Assembly (NCBI GenBank): GCA_017440375.1
Contig: JAFSHK010000003.1
Span: 1-64,000 of the forward strand
Direction: 5' to 3'
Source: Lachnospiraceae bacterium
GTDB taxonomy: Bacteria; Bacillota; Clostridia; Lachnospirales; Lachnospiraceae
DNA: 64,000 bases
The notes under the pieces are model-generated. The model saw only the letters and a program-made list of their open reading frames with translations. It was not told the origin of the DNA and did not search any database. The position numbers were made by a program, and so were the translations under genes. Positions 1-7,664 of the stretch are shown here, piece by piece; within the stretch, counting starts at the first letter, position 1; every line of letters starts with the position of its first letter.

Positions 1-254
1 AGTGTAACACCATCTAAATATTCCATAGATAAATTAGTGGTACCTGTATAAGGGGAATTGATGCCGAGCAAATAATCTACACTGACCTGATAAAGATGCG
101 ATAATTTGACAATATGATGTAATGGAATTTCACGCAAGCCAAGTTCATAATTTGAATAGGTTTGCTGGGTTGTCCCCAAATATTGAGCAATATACTCTTG
201 GCGATAATTGTTGTTTTCTCTTAAATCCCGTAATATTTCATGAGTTTCTTTCAT
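1..254 (-). CDS. XRE-family HTH transcriptional regulator, partial (C-terminus beyond window)
   Basis: The frame opens at an ATG at 254 and runs leftwards off the window without a stop, so only the first 84 residues are visible. They form a lambda-repressor-type helix-turn-helix: the recognition segment reads TQQTYSNYELG, followed by REIP and a VSVDYLLG helix typical of small XRE repressors. It is clearly a paralogue of the next gene (363-710, same strand), sharing ILRDLRE, QYLG, QQTYSNYE and the VDYLL ending. A GAGGTGAAAT ribosome site precedes the ATG. It presumably binds DNA as a dimer and represses nearby genes; the target is unknown. Confidence 0.85.
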   Translation of the reverse strand, partial: MKETHEILRDLRENNNYRQEYIAQYLGTTQQTYSNYELGLREIPLHHIVKLSHLYQVSVDYLLGINSPYTGTTNLSMEYLDGVT

Positions 255-362
255 ATTTCACCTCGATTTGTTGTAAAAATAAGATAACACACAACGACTA
301 TGAAAAAAGGTTTTACAACATATTAGTGTTAACAAAAGAAAAATACAATAATGGGGATTGGT

Positions 363-710
363 TTATTCATCATATTGGTGCAAGAAACGAATATATTTTA
401 CCAAATTTTTTCGACTTTCATCATCTAAAGACTGAATGTCATAAACTATATCATGCATGGTAATATCATCGATATATGGTAAATTCATATCTAAACTTCC
501 GCAATAGCTACTGTTAGAGCGCAATAAATAATCAGTACTTACTTGATAATATTTAGCAAGTGCCGTTACAACTGAAATTGGAATTTCACGATGACCATTT
601 TCGTAATTAGAGTATGTCTGCTGTGATACTCCAAGGTATTTAGCCAGAGTGTCTTGTTTAATATCGCGATCTTCTCTTAAATCTCTTATAATAGTGTTTA
701 ACTTTTTCAT
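363..710 (-). CDS. XRE-family HTH transcriptional regulator
   Basis: A 115-residue protein when started at ATG 710, which has AGAGG about seven bases upstream; a longer frame back to 752 lacks a ribosome site. Residues 5-65 form a lambda-repressor-like HTH with the recognition helix in SQQTYSNYENGHREIP, then a VSTDYLLR helix. The C-terminal 45 residues are charged and helical and may serve dimerisation. It is a paralogue of the partial regulator at 1-254. A near-palindrome ACAACAAAATGTTGT lies just upstream and could be an autoregulatory operator. The target is not evident. Confidence 0.9.
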   Translation of the reverse strand: MKKLNTIIRDLREDRDIKQDTLAKYLGVSQQTYSNYENGHREIPISVVTALAKYYQVSTDYLLRSNSSYCGSLDMNLPYIDDITMHDIVYDIQSLDDESRKNLVKYIRFLHQYDE

Positions 711-745
711 TACGATGCCTCTTCTGTTGTTACAGATATTAGCAC

Positions 746-760
746 ACAACAAAATGTTGT
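746..760. promoter_or_regulatory. Candidate operator, ACAACA/TGTTGT inverted repeat
   Basis: The sequence ACAACAAAATGTTGT has six-base complementary arms. It lies about 36 bases upstream of the XRE start at 710, where an autoregulatory operator would be expected. A looser pair of GTTGT (270-274) and ACAAC (291-295) arms lies upstream of the other XRE gene, and both share the flank CACACAAC. Binding is inferred. Confidence 0.4.
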
Positions 761-949
761 TTGAATTATTACTTTGAAACGTAATAAAATGGATAAGAGT
801 ACAATATTGTGTTGTAAATGTAAAAAACAGTGAATTTATTGCATCAGAAAGTGCAAAATAAGCTTTATGAATGCGAAAGTTATGGTATAGTATTATTATA
901 AAAATAAATACGGAATTTTATTCCGAGAAGGTACAGCGAGGATAAAGAT

Positions 950-1684
950 ATGGCAGGAAAAGGTGCGCACAAATTTTCAATAGCAATTTGTGATGACGAC
1001 AAACGCTATGTAAAGTATTTAAGAGATTTAATTTCTGAAGGAGAAAAGAAGTTTGGAGATTTTGGTTTTTCGTTCTATTTTACAGGGTACGATTTACTGA
1101 ATGCAGATGTGACTAGGTTTGACTTGGTAGTCATGGATATGGTACTTCCATCGGTCAGTGGAAGAAAAATTGCACAGGAATTTAGAAAAAGAAACAGAAA
1201 AGCAATGTTGGTTTTCTGTACCGGTAAAAAGTCTCCGATACCGGAAGATTTCCGCTTAGGAGCATTTCGTTATATCCGGAAAGAACAACCATTGCTGTTG
1301 AGAAAGGATTTTCAAGATACCGTGGACGAATTGTATCGTAGAGCAGCGAAGGAACAAATGGTAGTTACTGCAGCAAAAAGGAATATTGTTTTAACTATCG
1401 AAGATATTATTTATATTGATATTAAGAGAACGGGTAGCTGTGTTCATTATTACGATGATTTTGGAAATTTTCTTCATTTGGAGATAAAAGAGCATCTCAG
1501 AGAAGTTTATGATTATGTACATCCCTTTGGATTTGAGTATGCACACAACAGTTACATTGTGAATTGACACAAAATTAAACATTGGACAAAGAATGATGTT
1601 GAATTAACGGATGGCACACATTTGGCCATCAGTCGATCTAAGGAAAAACTTTTCCACTCTGCATGTATGAGATTTATTACATAA
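950..1684 (+). pseudogene. AgrA-type LytTR response regulator interrupted by an in-frame TGA
   Basis: Translation starts at ATG 950 behind GCGAGGATAAAGAT and reads a receiver domain (residues 10-130): acidic pocket CDDD at 14-17, phospho-acceptor D63 in VVMDMVLP, T91 and K111. A LytTR DNA-binding domain follows. A TGA at 1565-1567 stops the frame after residue 205, in the middle of LytTR at SYIVN. The same frame continues for 38 more codons to TAA 1682-1684 and encodes the missing C-terminal part, including VELTDGTHLAISRSKEKLF, a classic LytTR ending. With the stop counted as one codon the product is 244 residues, matching the intact neighbour regulator. TTA (Leu) to TGA is the simplest origin. 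Either the gene is a recent pseudogene, the stop is read through, or the base is a sequencing error. Confidence 0.85.
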
Positions 1685-1718
1685 ATTTACAAAAAAACTG
1701 CAATTTTTACAAAAAGGC

Positions 1719-1746
1719 TTGCTTAGATTAAATCTTTTGCTAAAAT
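1719..1746 (+). promoter_or_regulatory. Candidate sigma-A promoter for the glycosyltransferase-regulator-kinase operon
   Basis: TTGCTT at 1719-1724 and TAAAAT at 1741-1746 are separated by 16 bases and lie 41 bases before the ATG at 1788. This is a match by eye only. Confidence 0.4.
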
Positions 1747-1787
1747 GAGGACAGAATTCGAGAGGATTCACAGTAAAGAGGTTTATT

Positions 1788-2522
1788 ATGTATAAAGTAT
1801 CTTTATTGGTAACAACATATAATTCTGTTGTAAACTTACCAATTACATTAAATAGCATACAAGAACAGACCTATGAAAACATGGAGATTGTTATTGTTGA
1901 TGGTAAATCTACCGATGGAACGGTTACGTTAATCGAACAGTTTGCAGAAGTATCGCGATATGAAGTGAAATGGATATCAGAGCCGGATAAAGGGTTATAT
2001 GATGCTATGAACAAGGCATATCAAATGAGTACAGGAGATATTATTGCTGTATGTAATGATAAACTGTGCGAAAAAAATGCGGTGAAATTACTTGTGGATG
2101 CGATTGTACGAGGCGGAGAGAGATGCGTAGGCGCACATTCCGATTTGGTTTATGTAAATGGTGAGACAATAGTTCGCAGTTGGCATATGGGGCAAGGTAA
2201 TATTGGAAAAGGCTGGATGCCCGGGCATCCAACCTTGTTTTTGAAACGTGTTGTTTATGAGAAATACGGTCAATATGATATTACTTTTTCTTGTGCAGCG
2301 GACTATGAATTTATGGTACGTTTTTTGAAGGATGAAAAAAATGAAATTGCCTATGTACCGCAAGTGCTGGTGTCCATGTTCTATGGCGGAACAAGTAATG
2401 CTGGTTTGAAAAATTATCTTGTATCGTTCAGAGAGGGATATGAGGCTTTGAGGAAAAATGGAGTGAAGAATCCGTTTGTAATTACTTTAAAGCGAACTTT
2501 TCGAGTCTTGAGGCAGTTTTAG
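1788..2522 (+). CDS. Family 2 glycosyltransferase
   Basis: A 244-residue soluble GT-A enzyme of the WcaA-like GT2 branch. Visible landmarks are the N-terminal VSLLVTTYNS, the nucleotide-binding VIVDGKSTDGT, the WISEPDKGLYDAMNKA segment, and the acceptor-side MPGHPTLFLKR with CAADYEFMVRFLK. The usual DD pair after the GDII strand reads CNDKLCEKN, which is unusual but seems tolerated in this branch. The start has AAAGAGG upstream. It sits between two LytTR regulator genes, ending 28 bases before the second, so it is probably co-transcribed with the agr regulators. Sugar donor and acceptor cannot be told from sequence. Confidence 0.85.
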   Translation: MYKVSLLVTTYNSVVNLPITLNSIQEQTYENMEIVIVDGKSTDGTVTLIEQFAEVSRYEVKWISEPDKGLYDAMNKAYQMSTGDIIAVCNDKLCEKNAVKLLVDAIVRGGERCVGAHSDLVYVNGETIVRSWHMGQGNIGKGWMPGHPTLFLKRVVYEKYGQYDITFSCAADYEFMVRFLKDEKNEIAYVPQVLVSMFYGGTSNAGLKNYLVSFREGYEALRKNGVKNPFVITLKRTFRVLRQF

Positions 2523-2550
2523 CAAAAGAATACGGAAAGAGAAATTGCAT

Positions 2551-3276
2551 ATGAAAACAGTTTTGATTGTAGAAGATAATGTCAGAAATATGGAGCTGTT
2601 AGTCAAAATTGTAAAAGAAATAAAAATGGAAGTAGCTATTATAACAGCTTCCAATTGTGAGGAAGCTGAAGTTATGGCGTTCAAAAATAATGTTGATTTA
2701 TTTATGGTGGATATTATTCTGAATCCGTCAAATCCAGGTGATGTATCTGGAATGAAGTTTGCAGAGCATGTCCGTGCTTTTCAAAAGTACAAATATACAC
2801 CTATCATTTTTGTTACTTCATTAGTGGATCCTGAGTTGTATGCGTATAGTGATATTCATTGCTATTACTATGTGGAAAAGCCGTTTGATGCGACGAAGGT
2901 TTCAAATGTCATTGAAGAAGCATTGGAATTTCCCAAAAGTAAAGTAGAAGAGCAGAGTGTTTTCTTTCGCCAAGAAGGTGTTTTATATAAGAAGAAAATA
3001 TCTGATATTGTTTATATTGAAAATACGCGAGCCGGACAGACTGTTTATTGTATAAACGGTAACTTAGAATTGGCATATAAATCGATGAAGATAATATTAG
3101 AGGAATTGAATTCAGACCGATTTTTACAGTGTAACAGATATACTATCGTAAATCAGGACTACATCGACATGATTGATACGGTGAACCGCTACATAGAGCT
3201 TAAAGGGATACAAGAACGGATAGAGATTGGAAATTCATTTAAGAAACGATTTTTGAGGGAAGTAATCAATGATTAG
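2551..3276 (+). CDS. LytTR-family response regulator (AgrA-like)
   Basis: The ATG at 2551 is preferred; a TTG at 2545 in the same frame is the alternative. The 241-residue protein has a receiver domain (1-120) with VEDN at 7-10, acceptor D54 in FMVDIIL, the T/S switch in FVTS and the conserved Lys in VEKPF. A complete LytTR domain follows (about 138-241) ending NSFKKRFLREV. This is the intact counterpart of the interrupted regulator upstream. Its last eight bases overlap the start of the sensor kinase gene, implying translational coupling and a cognate AgrC-AgrA-type pair that responds to a secreted peptide. Confidence 0.92.
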   Translation: MKTVLIVEDNVRNMELLVKIVKEIKMEVAIITASNCEEAEVMAFKNNVDLFMVDIILNPSNPGDVSGMKFAEHVRAFQKYKYTPIIFVTSLVDPELYAYSDIHCYYYVEKPFDATKVSNVIEEALEFPKSKVEEQSVFFRQEGVLYKKKISDIVYIENTRAGQTVYCINGNLELAYKSMKIILEELNSDRFLQCNRYTIVNQDYIDMIDTVNRYIELKGIQERIEIGNSFKKRFLREVIND

Positions 3277-4555
3277 CAGTATTAAAATTATAGTAGAGTT
3301 ATTTGCATATTTATATTGTCTGGCTGGATTATTCGGGAAAAAGTTTCGCCTAAGTATCCATGCAATGATATTGTTGGCACTAGATTTATTCTTGCTGACA
3401 GGGATAAATGAGTATGGGTTTCCAGAATATTTGCGTTCTTTAATCTATGTGGGGATGTTTTTATATGGATTGTTGTATTATAAGGAAAGTATAAAGGTTA
3501 CGCTGGTTAATAGTATATTTGGAGCAGTAATAATTAGTATTCTGCAGGCATTAATGTATTTACCGGTTTTCTTTTTGTTTATTAAAGAACTAGGTTATAG
3601 AAATGAGCTTGAAATTGTTATTAATTTAGGATGTTTGTTTATTGTTCTATTTCCCGGAATAAAGATAAAACTAAATGCTTTATCAAAATTTTTTATTAAC
3701 AGAAATGTCCTTTTATTGGGTTTAAGTATTTTTGTTGTGATAGTGGTAGGAATCAATTTGTATAAAGAGCAACAGAATCAATTTATTAATGGTGAAAATT
3801 ATACAATAATGGTGTATACGTCTATTTTTATGCTGTTTATACTGAATGAATGGCAGAAGTCACGGGTGGATGCTGAGAAAAAGAAAACACAATTAGAAAT
3901 GAATGAATTGTATTATGGTGCATATGACCAGTTAATTATGGTAATTCGGGATAGACAGCATGATATGAAAAATCATATTAGTGCTATTTTAAGTATGATA
4001 CATACAACGAATAAATATGAAGATTTGGTAACAAAACAGCAAGAGTATTGTGGCTATGTCATGGGGCAAAACGAGAAAACGAAATTGCTGCTTTCATCAG
4101 GCAATCCGCTTATAACAGGCTTTCTGTATAGTAAAATATTGGAAGCGGAGGAAAAGGGAATTGACGTAGAATATTCGATAGAAATAAAGAAAGACATTAA
4201 ATTCCCGGAGTATGAATTGGTAGAGATGCTTGGAATTTTATTGGACAATGCGATAGAAGCATTGGAAAAGGTACAGATATCCAAGAAGTGCCTGCAGATT
4301 TCTGTGAAAGAAGAACAAGAAAAGATTAAAGTATTGGTAGCCAATAATGGCGTTGATTGCAAGAAGGAAAATATAAATAGATTCTTTGATAGAGGATATA
4401 GTAGTAAAGGTGAAAATAGGGGGATAGGTTTGCCGAAACTGAAATATCTGGTGGATGGGAAAAAAGGAGATCTTATAGTGTATAATGAAAAATACAAAGA
4501 AGAAGATTTTCTCATGTTCGAGATTGTTTTGCCTAAAATGGAAAAAGAAAAATAG
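3269..4555 (+). CDS. GHKL sensor histidine kinase (AgrC-like)
   Basis: A 428-residue membrane kinase. The N-terminal 195 residues form about six hydrophobic segments, as in peptide-sensing AgrC receptors. A coiled linker then leads to the phosphoacceptor box RQHDMKNH (H231), the N-box LGILLDNAIEAL (N327) and the G-box NRGIGLPKLK. This H-x-x-x-N-H box with GHKL ATPase and no separate HisKA is characteristic of the HPK10/AgrC group. It overlaps the upstream LytTR regulator by eight bases and is followed by a hairpin terminator shared with the convergent agrD gene. The likely ligand is the peptide encoded at 4632-4760. Confidence 0.92.
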   Translation: MISSIKIIVELFAYLYCLAGLFGKKFRLSIHAMILLALDLFLLTGINEYGFPEYLRSLIYVGMFLYGLLYYKESIKVTLVNSIFGAVIISILQALMYLPVFFLFIKELGYRNELEIVINLGCLFIVLFPGIKIKLNALSKFFINRNVLLLGLSIFVVIVVGINLYKEQQNQFINGENYTIMVYTSIFMLFILNEWQKSRVDAEKKKTQLEMNELYYGAYDQLIMVIRDRQHDMKNHISAILSMIHTTNKYEDLVTKQQEYCGYVMGQNEKTKLLLSSGNPLITGFLYSKILEAEEKGIDVEYSIEIKKDIKFPEYELVEMLGILLDNAIEALEKVQISKKCLQISVKEEQEKIKVLVANNGVDCKKENINRFFDRGYSSKGENRGIGLPKLKYLVDGKKGDLIVYNEKYKEEDFLMFEIVLPKMEKEK

Positions 4556-4574
4556 ATAAACGTTTTAATATAAA

Positions 4575-4611
4575 AACACAGGGCAGTATTGCGAAAATCC
4601 TGTCCTGTGTT
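4575..4611. terminator. Hairpin terminator between convergent kinase and agrD genes
   Basis: AACACAGGGCAG (4575-4586) pairs with CTGTCCTGTGTT (4600-4611) with one G-T wobble, giving a 12-bp stem. T-rich sequence follows on the plus strand and A-rich sequence precedes it, so it may end transcripts from both sides. Confidence 0.75.
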
Positions 4612-4631
4612 AGTGTTTCCGTTTTATCATT

Positions 4632-4760
4632 TTAATCTTCAAATGGAAATTCTGGTTCGCCAAAAAAGAAATTGCTAATTTCAAAGCTTCCGAAGAGAAA
4701 AGAGAATGCCAAACACCCATTACACAAATTATGAATATTCTTCTTAAGCCAATTTTTCAC
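4632..4760 (-). CDS. agrD: AgrD-like autoinducing peptide precursor (Ser-type ring)
   Basis: A 42-residue precursor starts at GTG 4760 behind a near-perfect AAAGGAGGTGAAC ribosome site. It starts inside the end of agrB and overlaps it by 17 bases in another frame. The N-terminus (MKNWLKKNIHNL) is a basic amphipathic leader. A small hydrophobic stretch, the core SNFFF, and an acidic tail GEPEFPFED follow. The tail matches the usual Clostridia AgrD recognition segment (compare the C. perfringens core CLWFT followed by HQPEEPK). Ser29 takes the place of the ring Cys, so a mature SNFFF lactone rather than thiolactone is predicted. The family assignment is strong from context (agrB, agrC, agrA adjacent); the ring boundaries are inference. 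Confidence 0.85.
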   Translation of the reverse strand: MKNWLKKNIHNLCNGCLAFSFLFGSFEISNFFFGEPEFPFED

Positions 4761-5316
4761 AATAGTTCACCTCCTTTAATATTTTTGTTATAGATAACTG
4801 GAGAGTATGTAAAACAACCGTCCAGAAACTAATGAAGAGATACTGATTTTTCGGAAAAATGAAAAATAAAACGGCTACAAAAAAAATCACTTGGAAAGTT
4901 TGCATTTTTGCCTTTTGAATGAAATCTTTACATTCAGAAGGCTTTTTCTTTAATGAAGTCGGTCCGATACAATAATCAATTACTGCACACATTAGCAGAA
5001 TCAGAAAAACAAATAAACAAGGAACTGTTATTATATGCGGTAATATATTGATGCATGTATATATGTAGGCAAATGAGAACACTAAGCATGACCAATATTT
5101 TTGCATATGCATTCCGCCGGTTTTCGTACGGAGCAATATAAGCGGAACAACCGCAAAAAGAAATTCCATTAGTTTTCCTGTAAGATAGAAGTATATTGCA
5201 AAAAGGAAAACTTTACTTATATCATATAGAACTGCGGTGAAAGTAAACCGTATCAATCTAATCTGATAGTCCGAATATCCATATTCAGTTTGTATTTTGT
5301 CCATGAGATAAGTCAT
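4744..5316 (-). CDS. agrB: AgrB-family peptide-processing membrane protease
   Basis: The start is placed at ATG 5316, which has GAGGAT upstream; ATG 5358 extends it by 14 residues but lacks a ribosome site. The 190-residue protein has several membrane segments. The AgrB active-site block RTKTGGMHMQKYWSC carries His70 and Cys77, the same H-x6-C spacing as staphylococcal AgrB His77/Cys84. AgrB removes the C-terminal tail of AgrD and cyclises the peptide at the membrane. agrD follows with a 17-base overlap, so the two are co-translated. The C-terminal region is Lys-rich and hydrophobic as usual for the family. Confidence 0.93.
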   Translation of the reverse strand: MTYLMDKIQTEYGYSDYQIRLIRFTFTAVLYDISKVFLFAIYFYLTGKLMEFLFAVVPLILLRTKTGGMHMQKYWSCLVFSFAYIYTCINILPHIITVPCLFVFLILLMCAVIDYCIGPTSLKKKPSECKDFIQKAKMQTFQVIFFVAVLFFIFPKNQYLFISFWTVVLHTLQLSITKILKEVNYCEKLA

Positions 5317-5471
5317 TTTTATCCTCATCCTATCTAAAAAATGAAATATAATTCTCATTTATCTTAGAAAAGAAGGGAGGAAAATCACTTTTTTTTGCTT
5401 CAATCGCGTTATTTTGATACTTAGCGACAAAAAGTGAGAAAAAAATCACAATATTTTGCCTAAAAACCTGT

Positions 5472-5563
5472 ATTCGATACGAAAAATACATGATTCGAGC
5501 AAATGAGAGACATTTTTGGGATTTATATGCAATTATAGATGTGGGTATGGTGTTTCGGATACG
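5472..5563. promoter_or_regulatory. Candidate LytTR-regulator binding repeats in the agrB/kinase divergent region
   Basis: The 300-base gap between agrB (minus) and the second kinase (plus) should hold two divergent promoters. ATTCGA occurs at 5472-5477 and 5493-5498, exactly 21 bases apart, the spacing expected of LytTR direct repeats on one DNA face. A related TTCGGATACGA occurs at 5553-5563, echoing TTCGATACGA at 5473-5482. No clear consensus -35/-10 pair was found, consistent with activator-dependent transcription. Function is inferred from arrangement only. Confidence 0.4.
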
Positions 5564-5616
5564 ACCATATTACAAGGTTAAAAAATAAATAAAACACGGA
5601 ATCAAAGCGAGGTAAT

Positions 5617-6870
5617 ATGTCGTATTTAATTTATGGAGTACAGCTTTTAACTTATGTATTGGCGGGGGTTCTTTTCTACTTTTGGGGTAAAAGTCTGATA
5701 GGAACCCAAGAAAAAGGTAAAATGAGACTTGGTGCATCTATTATAGTTGCTTCTGCACTTTTGTATGCCATTAGTTTTATACCGAACAAAATAGTGTTTT
5801 TGTTATTGAGCATTTTGTTGCTGGTACTGTTGGGACTGGATTTGTTTGAAAAAGATAAGAAAACGATTCTATACTATACATTAACTTATTGGGTAATAGG
5901 ATTATCGATTTATGGCATAGTTGAGTTCTTGGTTGAAGTACCGTTTGCGACAGCACTTACAATTCTTATTCAAGGAATTTTGTGTATACCAATAATGAAA
6001 GGTTTTGGCTCTGCAGAGAAAGCGTATGTTACTGACAGTTATCCTGCAATGATTGTTATACCGACGTTATTTTCTATTCTACAAGTATGTGTTAGTAGTT
6101 TAGAAGTAGTAAAAAGTGAATTGTGGTTGGGAAATATATTATTTGTCGGCGGCAATGGAATTATAATTGTTGTATCCGTTATGGTGCTTTACTTTATAAG
6201 AGAATTTTCAAAAGTGGTATTAGAAAAAGAAGAACTTAAACTGCGTATGGAGCGGGATGCGATTGAGAAGAAGCATTATCAGAACATGGAGGAGCAGCAT
6301 GATGCATATGATGTTCTGGTTCATGATATGAAGCATGTTATAAGGACAATGGCAGCCTTGTCACAATCAGAGAATTCAGAAGAAATACAAAAACTGGTAG
6401 AGCGTTTTGATATTTCAATTGGAAAAGTTACAGATAAAGAATATTGTGGTAACAAAATATTAAACGCGTTATTGTTGGAAAAAATAGGTTTTGCAGAAGA
6501 AAAAGGTATCAAGTTGGATTTAAATATAATAGAACCATTGAAATTGGATATGATTGAAGATTTAGATTTAATCACAATGATGGGTAATCTGTTAGATAAT
6601 GCGATTATTGCAGAAAGTAAAGTGTCAGAACCCAAAGAGGTTTTCTGTCGAGTTGCATTGTCAAAGGATTTTGAACATGTTGTTATTCAAGTAGAGAATA
6701 GCCATGAAGGTAAGATGTTTAAGGCAAAAGCAAGACCGGAAGGAAAGTTAGGTGCAAAGCACGGTATTGGTTTAAACAGTATAGAGGAAATCGTGAAAAA
6801 GTACGGTGGAATCATGGATGGTGCGGTAGAAAACGGTAGGTATTGGACTAAAATAATAATCCCTACATAA
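5617..6870 (+). CDS. GHKL sensor histidine kinase (second AgrC-like kinase)
   Basis: A 417-residue kinase starting behind GCGAGGTAAT. The first 195 residues hold about six membrane segments. The cytoplasmic part has a coiled linker, a VHDMKHVI phosphoacceptor box (H236), the N-box MGNLLDNAII and a G-box KHGIGLNSIEEI. The architecture equals the kinase at 3269-4555 but the sequences are diverged. It is divergent from agrBD and has no dedicated regulator next to it; it may feed one of the two LytTR regulators or sense a different peptide. A terminator hairpin follows directly. Confidence 0.9.
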   Translation: MSYLIYGVQLLTYVLAGVLFYFWGKSLIGTQEKGKMRLGASIIVASALLYAISFIPNKIVFLLLSILLLVLLGLDLFEKDKKTILYYTLTYWVIGLSIYGIVEFLVEVPFATALTILIQGILCIPIMKGFGSAEKAYVTDSYPAMIVIPTLFSILQVCVSSLEVVKSELWLGNILFVGGNGIIIVVSVMVLYFIREFSKVVLEKEELKLRMERDAIEKKHYQNMEEQHDAYDVLVHDMKHVIRTMAALSQSENSEEIQKLVERFDISIGKVTDKEYCGNKILNALLLEKIGFAEEKGIKLDLNIIEPLKLDMIEDLDLITMMGNLLDNAIIAESKVSEPKEVFCRVALSKDFEHVVIQVENSHEGKMFKAKARPEGKLGAKHGIGLNSIEEIVKKYGGIMDGAVENGRYWTKIIIPT

Positions 6871-6886
6871 TTAAAATACTCATATC

Positions 6887-6920
6887 GAGAAGAGGGTGGT
6901 TTTTATGCCATCCTTTTCTC
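6887..6920 (+). terminator. Rho-independent terminator after second kinase
   Basis: GAGAAGAGGGTGG (6887-6899) pairs with CCATCCTTTTCTC (6908-6920) around an eight-base T-rich loop, 16 bases after the kinase stop; ATTTTC follows. From here to about 7170 I see no intact gene. Confidence 0.7.
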
Positions 6921-7073
6921 ATTTTCAATTCAAATTATCAGACGATAAAGCGGATGAGCGTTGACATTAAAACAAATACAGATTATAATATATCCATCAA
7001 AGAAATTCATAAAGGTGTGCAGTTCGCACATTCATGACAGTTTCTGTCAGATTTTTCTTTCGTACAACAAAAT

Positions 7074-7499
7074 ATGGCAGGAACGTGCAAAAACAAAGAT
7101 AGTTTCTTTAGGTTGGTTGCAAACAGTTGCATATTCGATTCCTGCCAAAAAGGGAGGACAAGGTATGCGAAATTCGTGGAAATCTCTAGAGAATTTGCAA
7201 AACAGGATAGAGATAGGAAACTGGCTTTGAATAAGGCAATTGATTATTGTATAGAAAACAAGATATTAAAAGAATTTTTAGGAAAGTATCGTGCGGAGGT
7301 GCTGGGAATGCTGTTGGAAGAGTTTGATGAAGAGAAATTCAGGAGAACAATGAGAGAAGAAGGTCGGTGGCAGGCTACTATCGAGATTTTGCAGGAAATG
7401 AATCAGTCGAAGGAGTTTGTAAAAGCTAAGCTTCTTGAAAAATATGCTCTATCAGAACGGGATGTGGAGGAGTTGTTACGACAGTTTTGGAAAGAATGA
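7074..7499 (+). pseudogene. C-terminal remnant of an Rpn/PD-(D/E)XK nuclease-transposase family protein
   Basis: The readable frame is 141 codons, but only about residues 30-141 look like a real protein. AIDYCIENKILKEFL followed by RAEVLGMLLEEFDEEKFRRTMREEG matches the C-terminal helical region of Rpn recombination-promoting nucleases, which are usually about 280-320 residues. The catalytic PD-(D/E)XK half is missing and the sequence before about 7160 shows no recognisable Rpn N-terminus in any frame. It is most likely a decayed gene. If translated, it would make a small charged helical protein without the nuclease core. A hairpin terminator follows. Confidence 0.6.
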
Positions 7500-7554
7500 T
7501 TTTTAGGGTATGTATGAGGTGATAAAACCAAACAGGCATTGTATATTAGCGGAA

Positions 7555-7590
7555 AATAAGGTAAAATTCCTAGTAGGATTTTACCTTATT
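7555..7590 (+). terminator. Rho-independent terminator
   Basis: A long perfect inverted repeat: AATAAGGTAAAATTCCTA pairs with its complement ending ACCTTATT at 7590, with essentially no loop. TTGCGTTT follows. It separates the Rpn remnant from the exopolysaccharide region. Confidence 0.75.
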
Positions 7591-7664
7591 TTGCGTTTGC
7601 GCAGGTCTGAATTGGAAATTCTGCTCGCGTTTCTCGGCATAAATGCTTCGAGATGGAGGAAAAT

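Noticed and set aside
122..463. Plus-strand 113-codon frame over the XRE genes
   Set aside because: It runs antisense to two clear HTH genes and their spacer, and shows no family features.
1565..1567. Selenocysteine at the TGA in the response regulator
   Set aside because: The position is a structural LytTR residue, probably Leu, and no SECIS-like hairpin is evident just downstream; a nonsense change is simpler.
4054..4515. Minus-strand 153-codon frame opposite the AgrC-like kinase
   Set aside because: Ser/Phe-rich shadow of the kinase ATPase domain; no ribosome site or known fold.
6961..7230. 89-codon plus-strand frame before the Rpn remnant
   Set aside because: Composition is unlike a protein and overlaps the Rpn remnant in another frame; I could not find the missing Rpn N-terminus in it.
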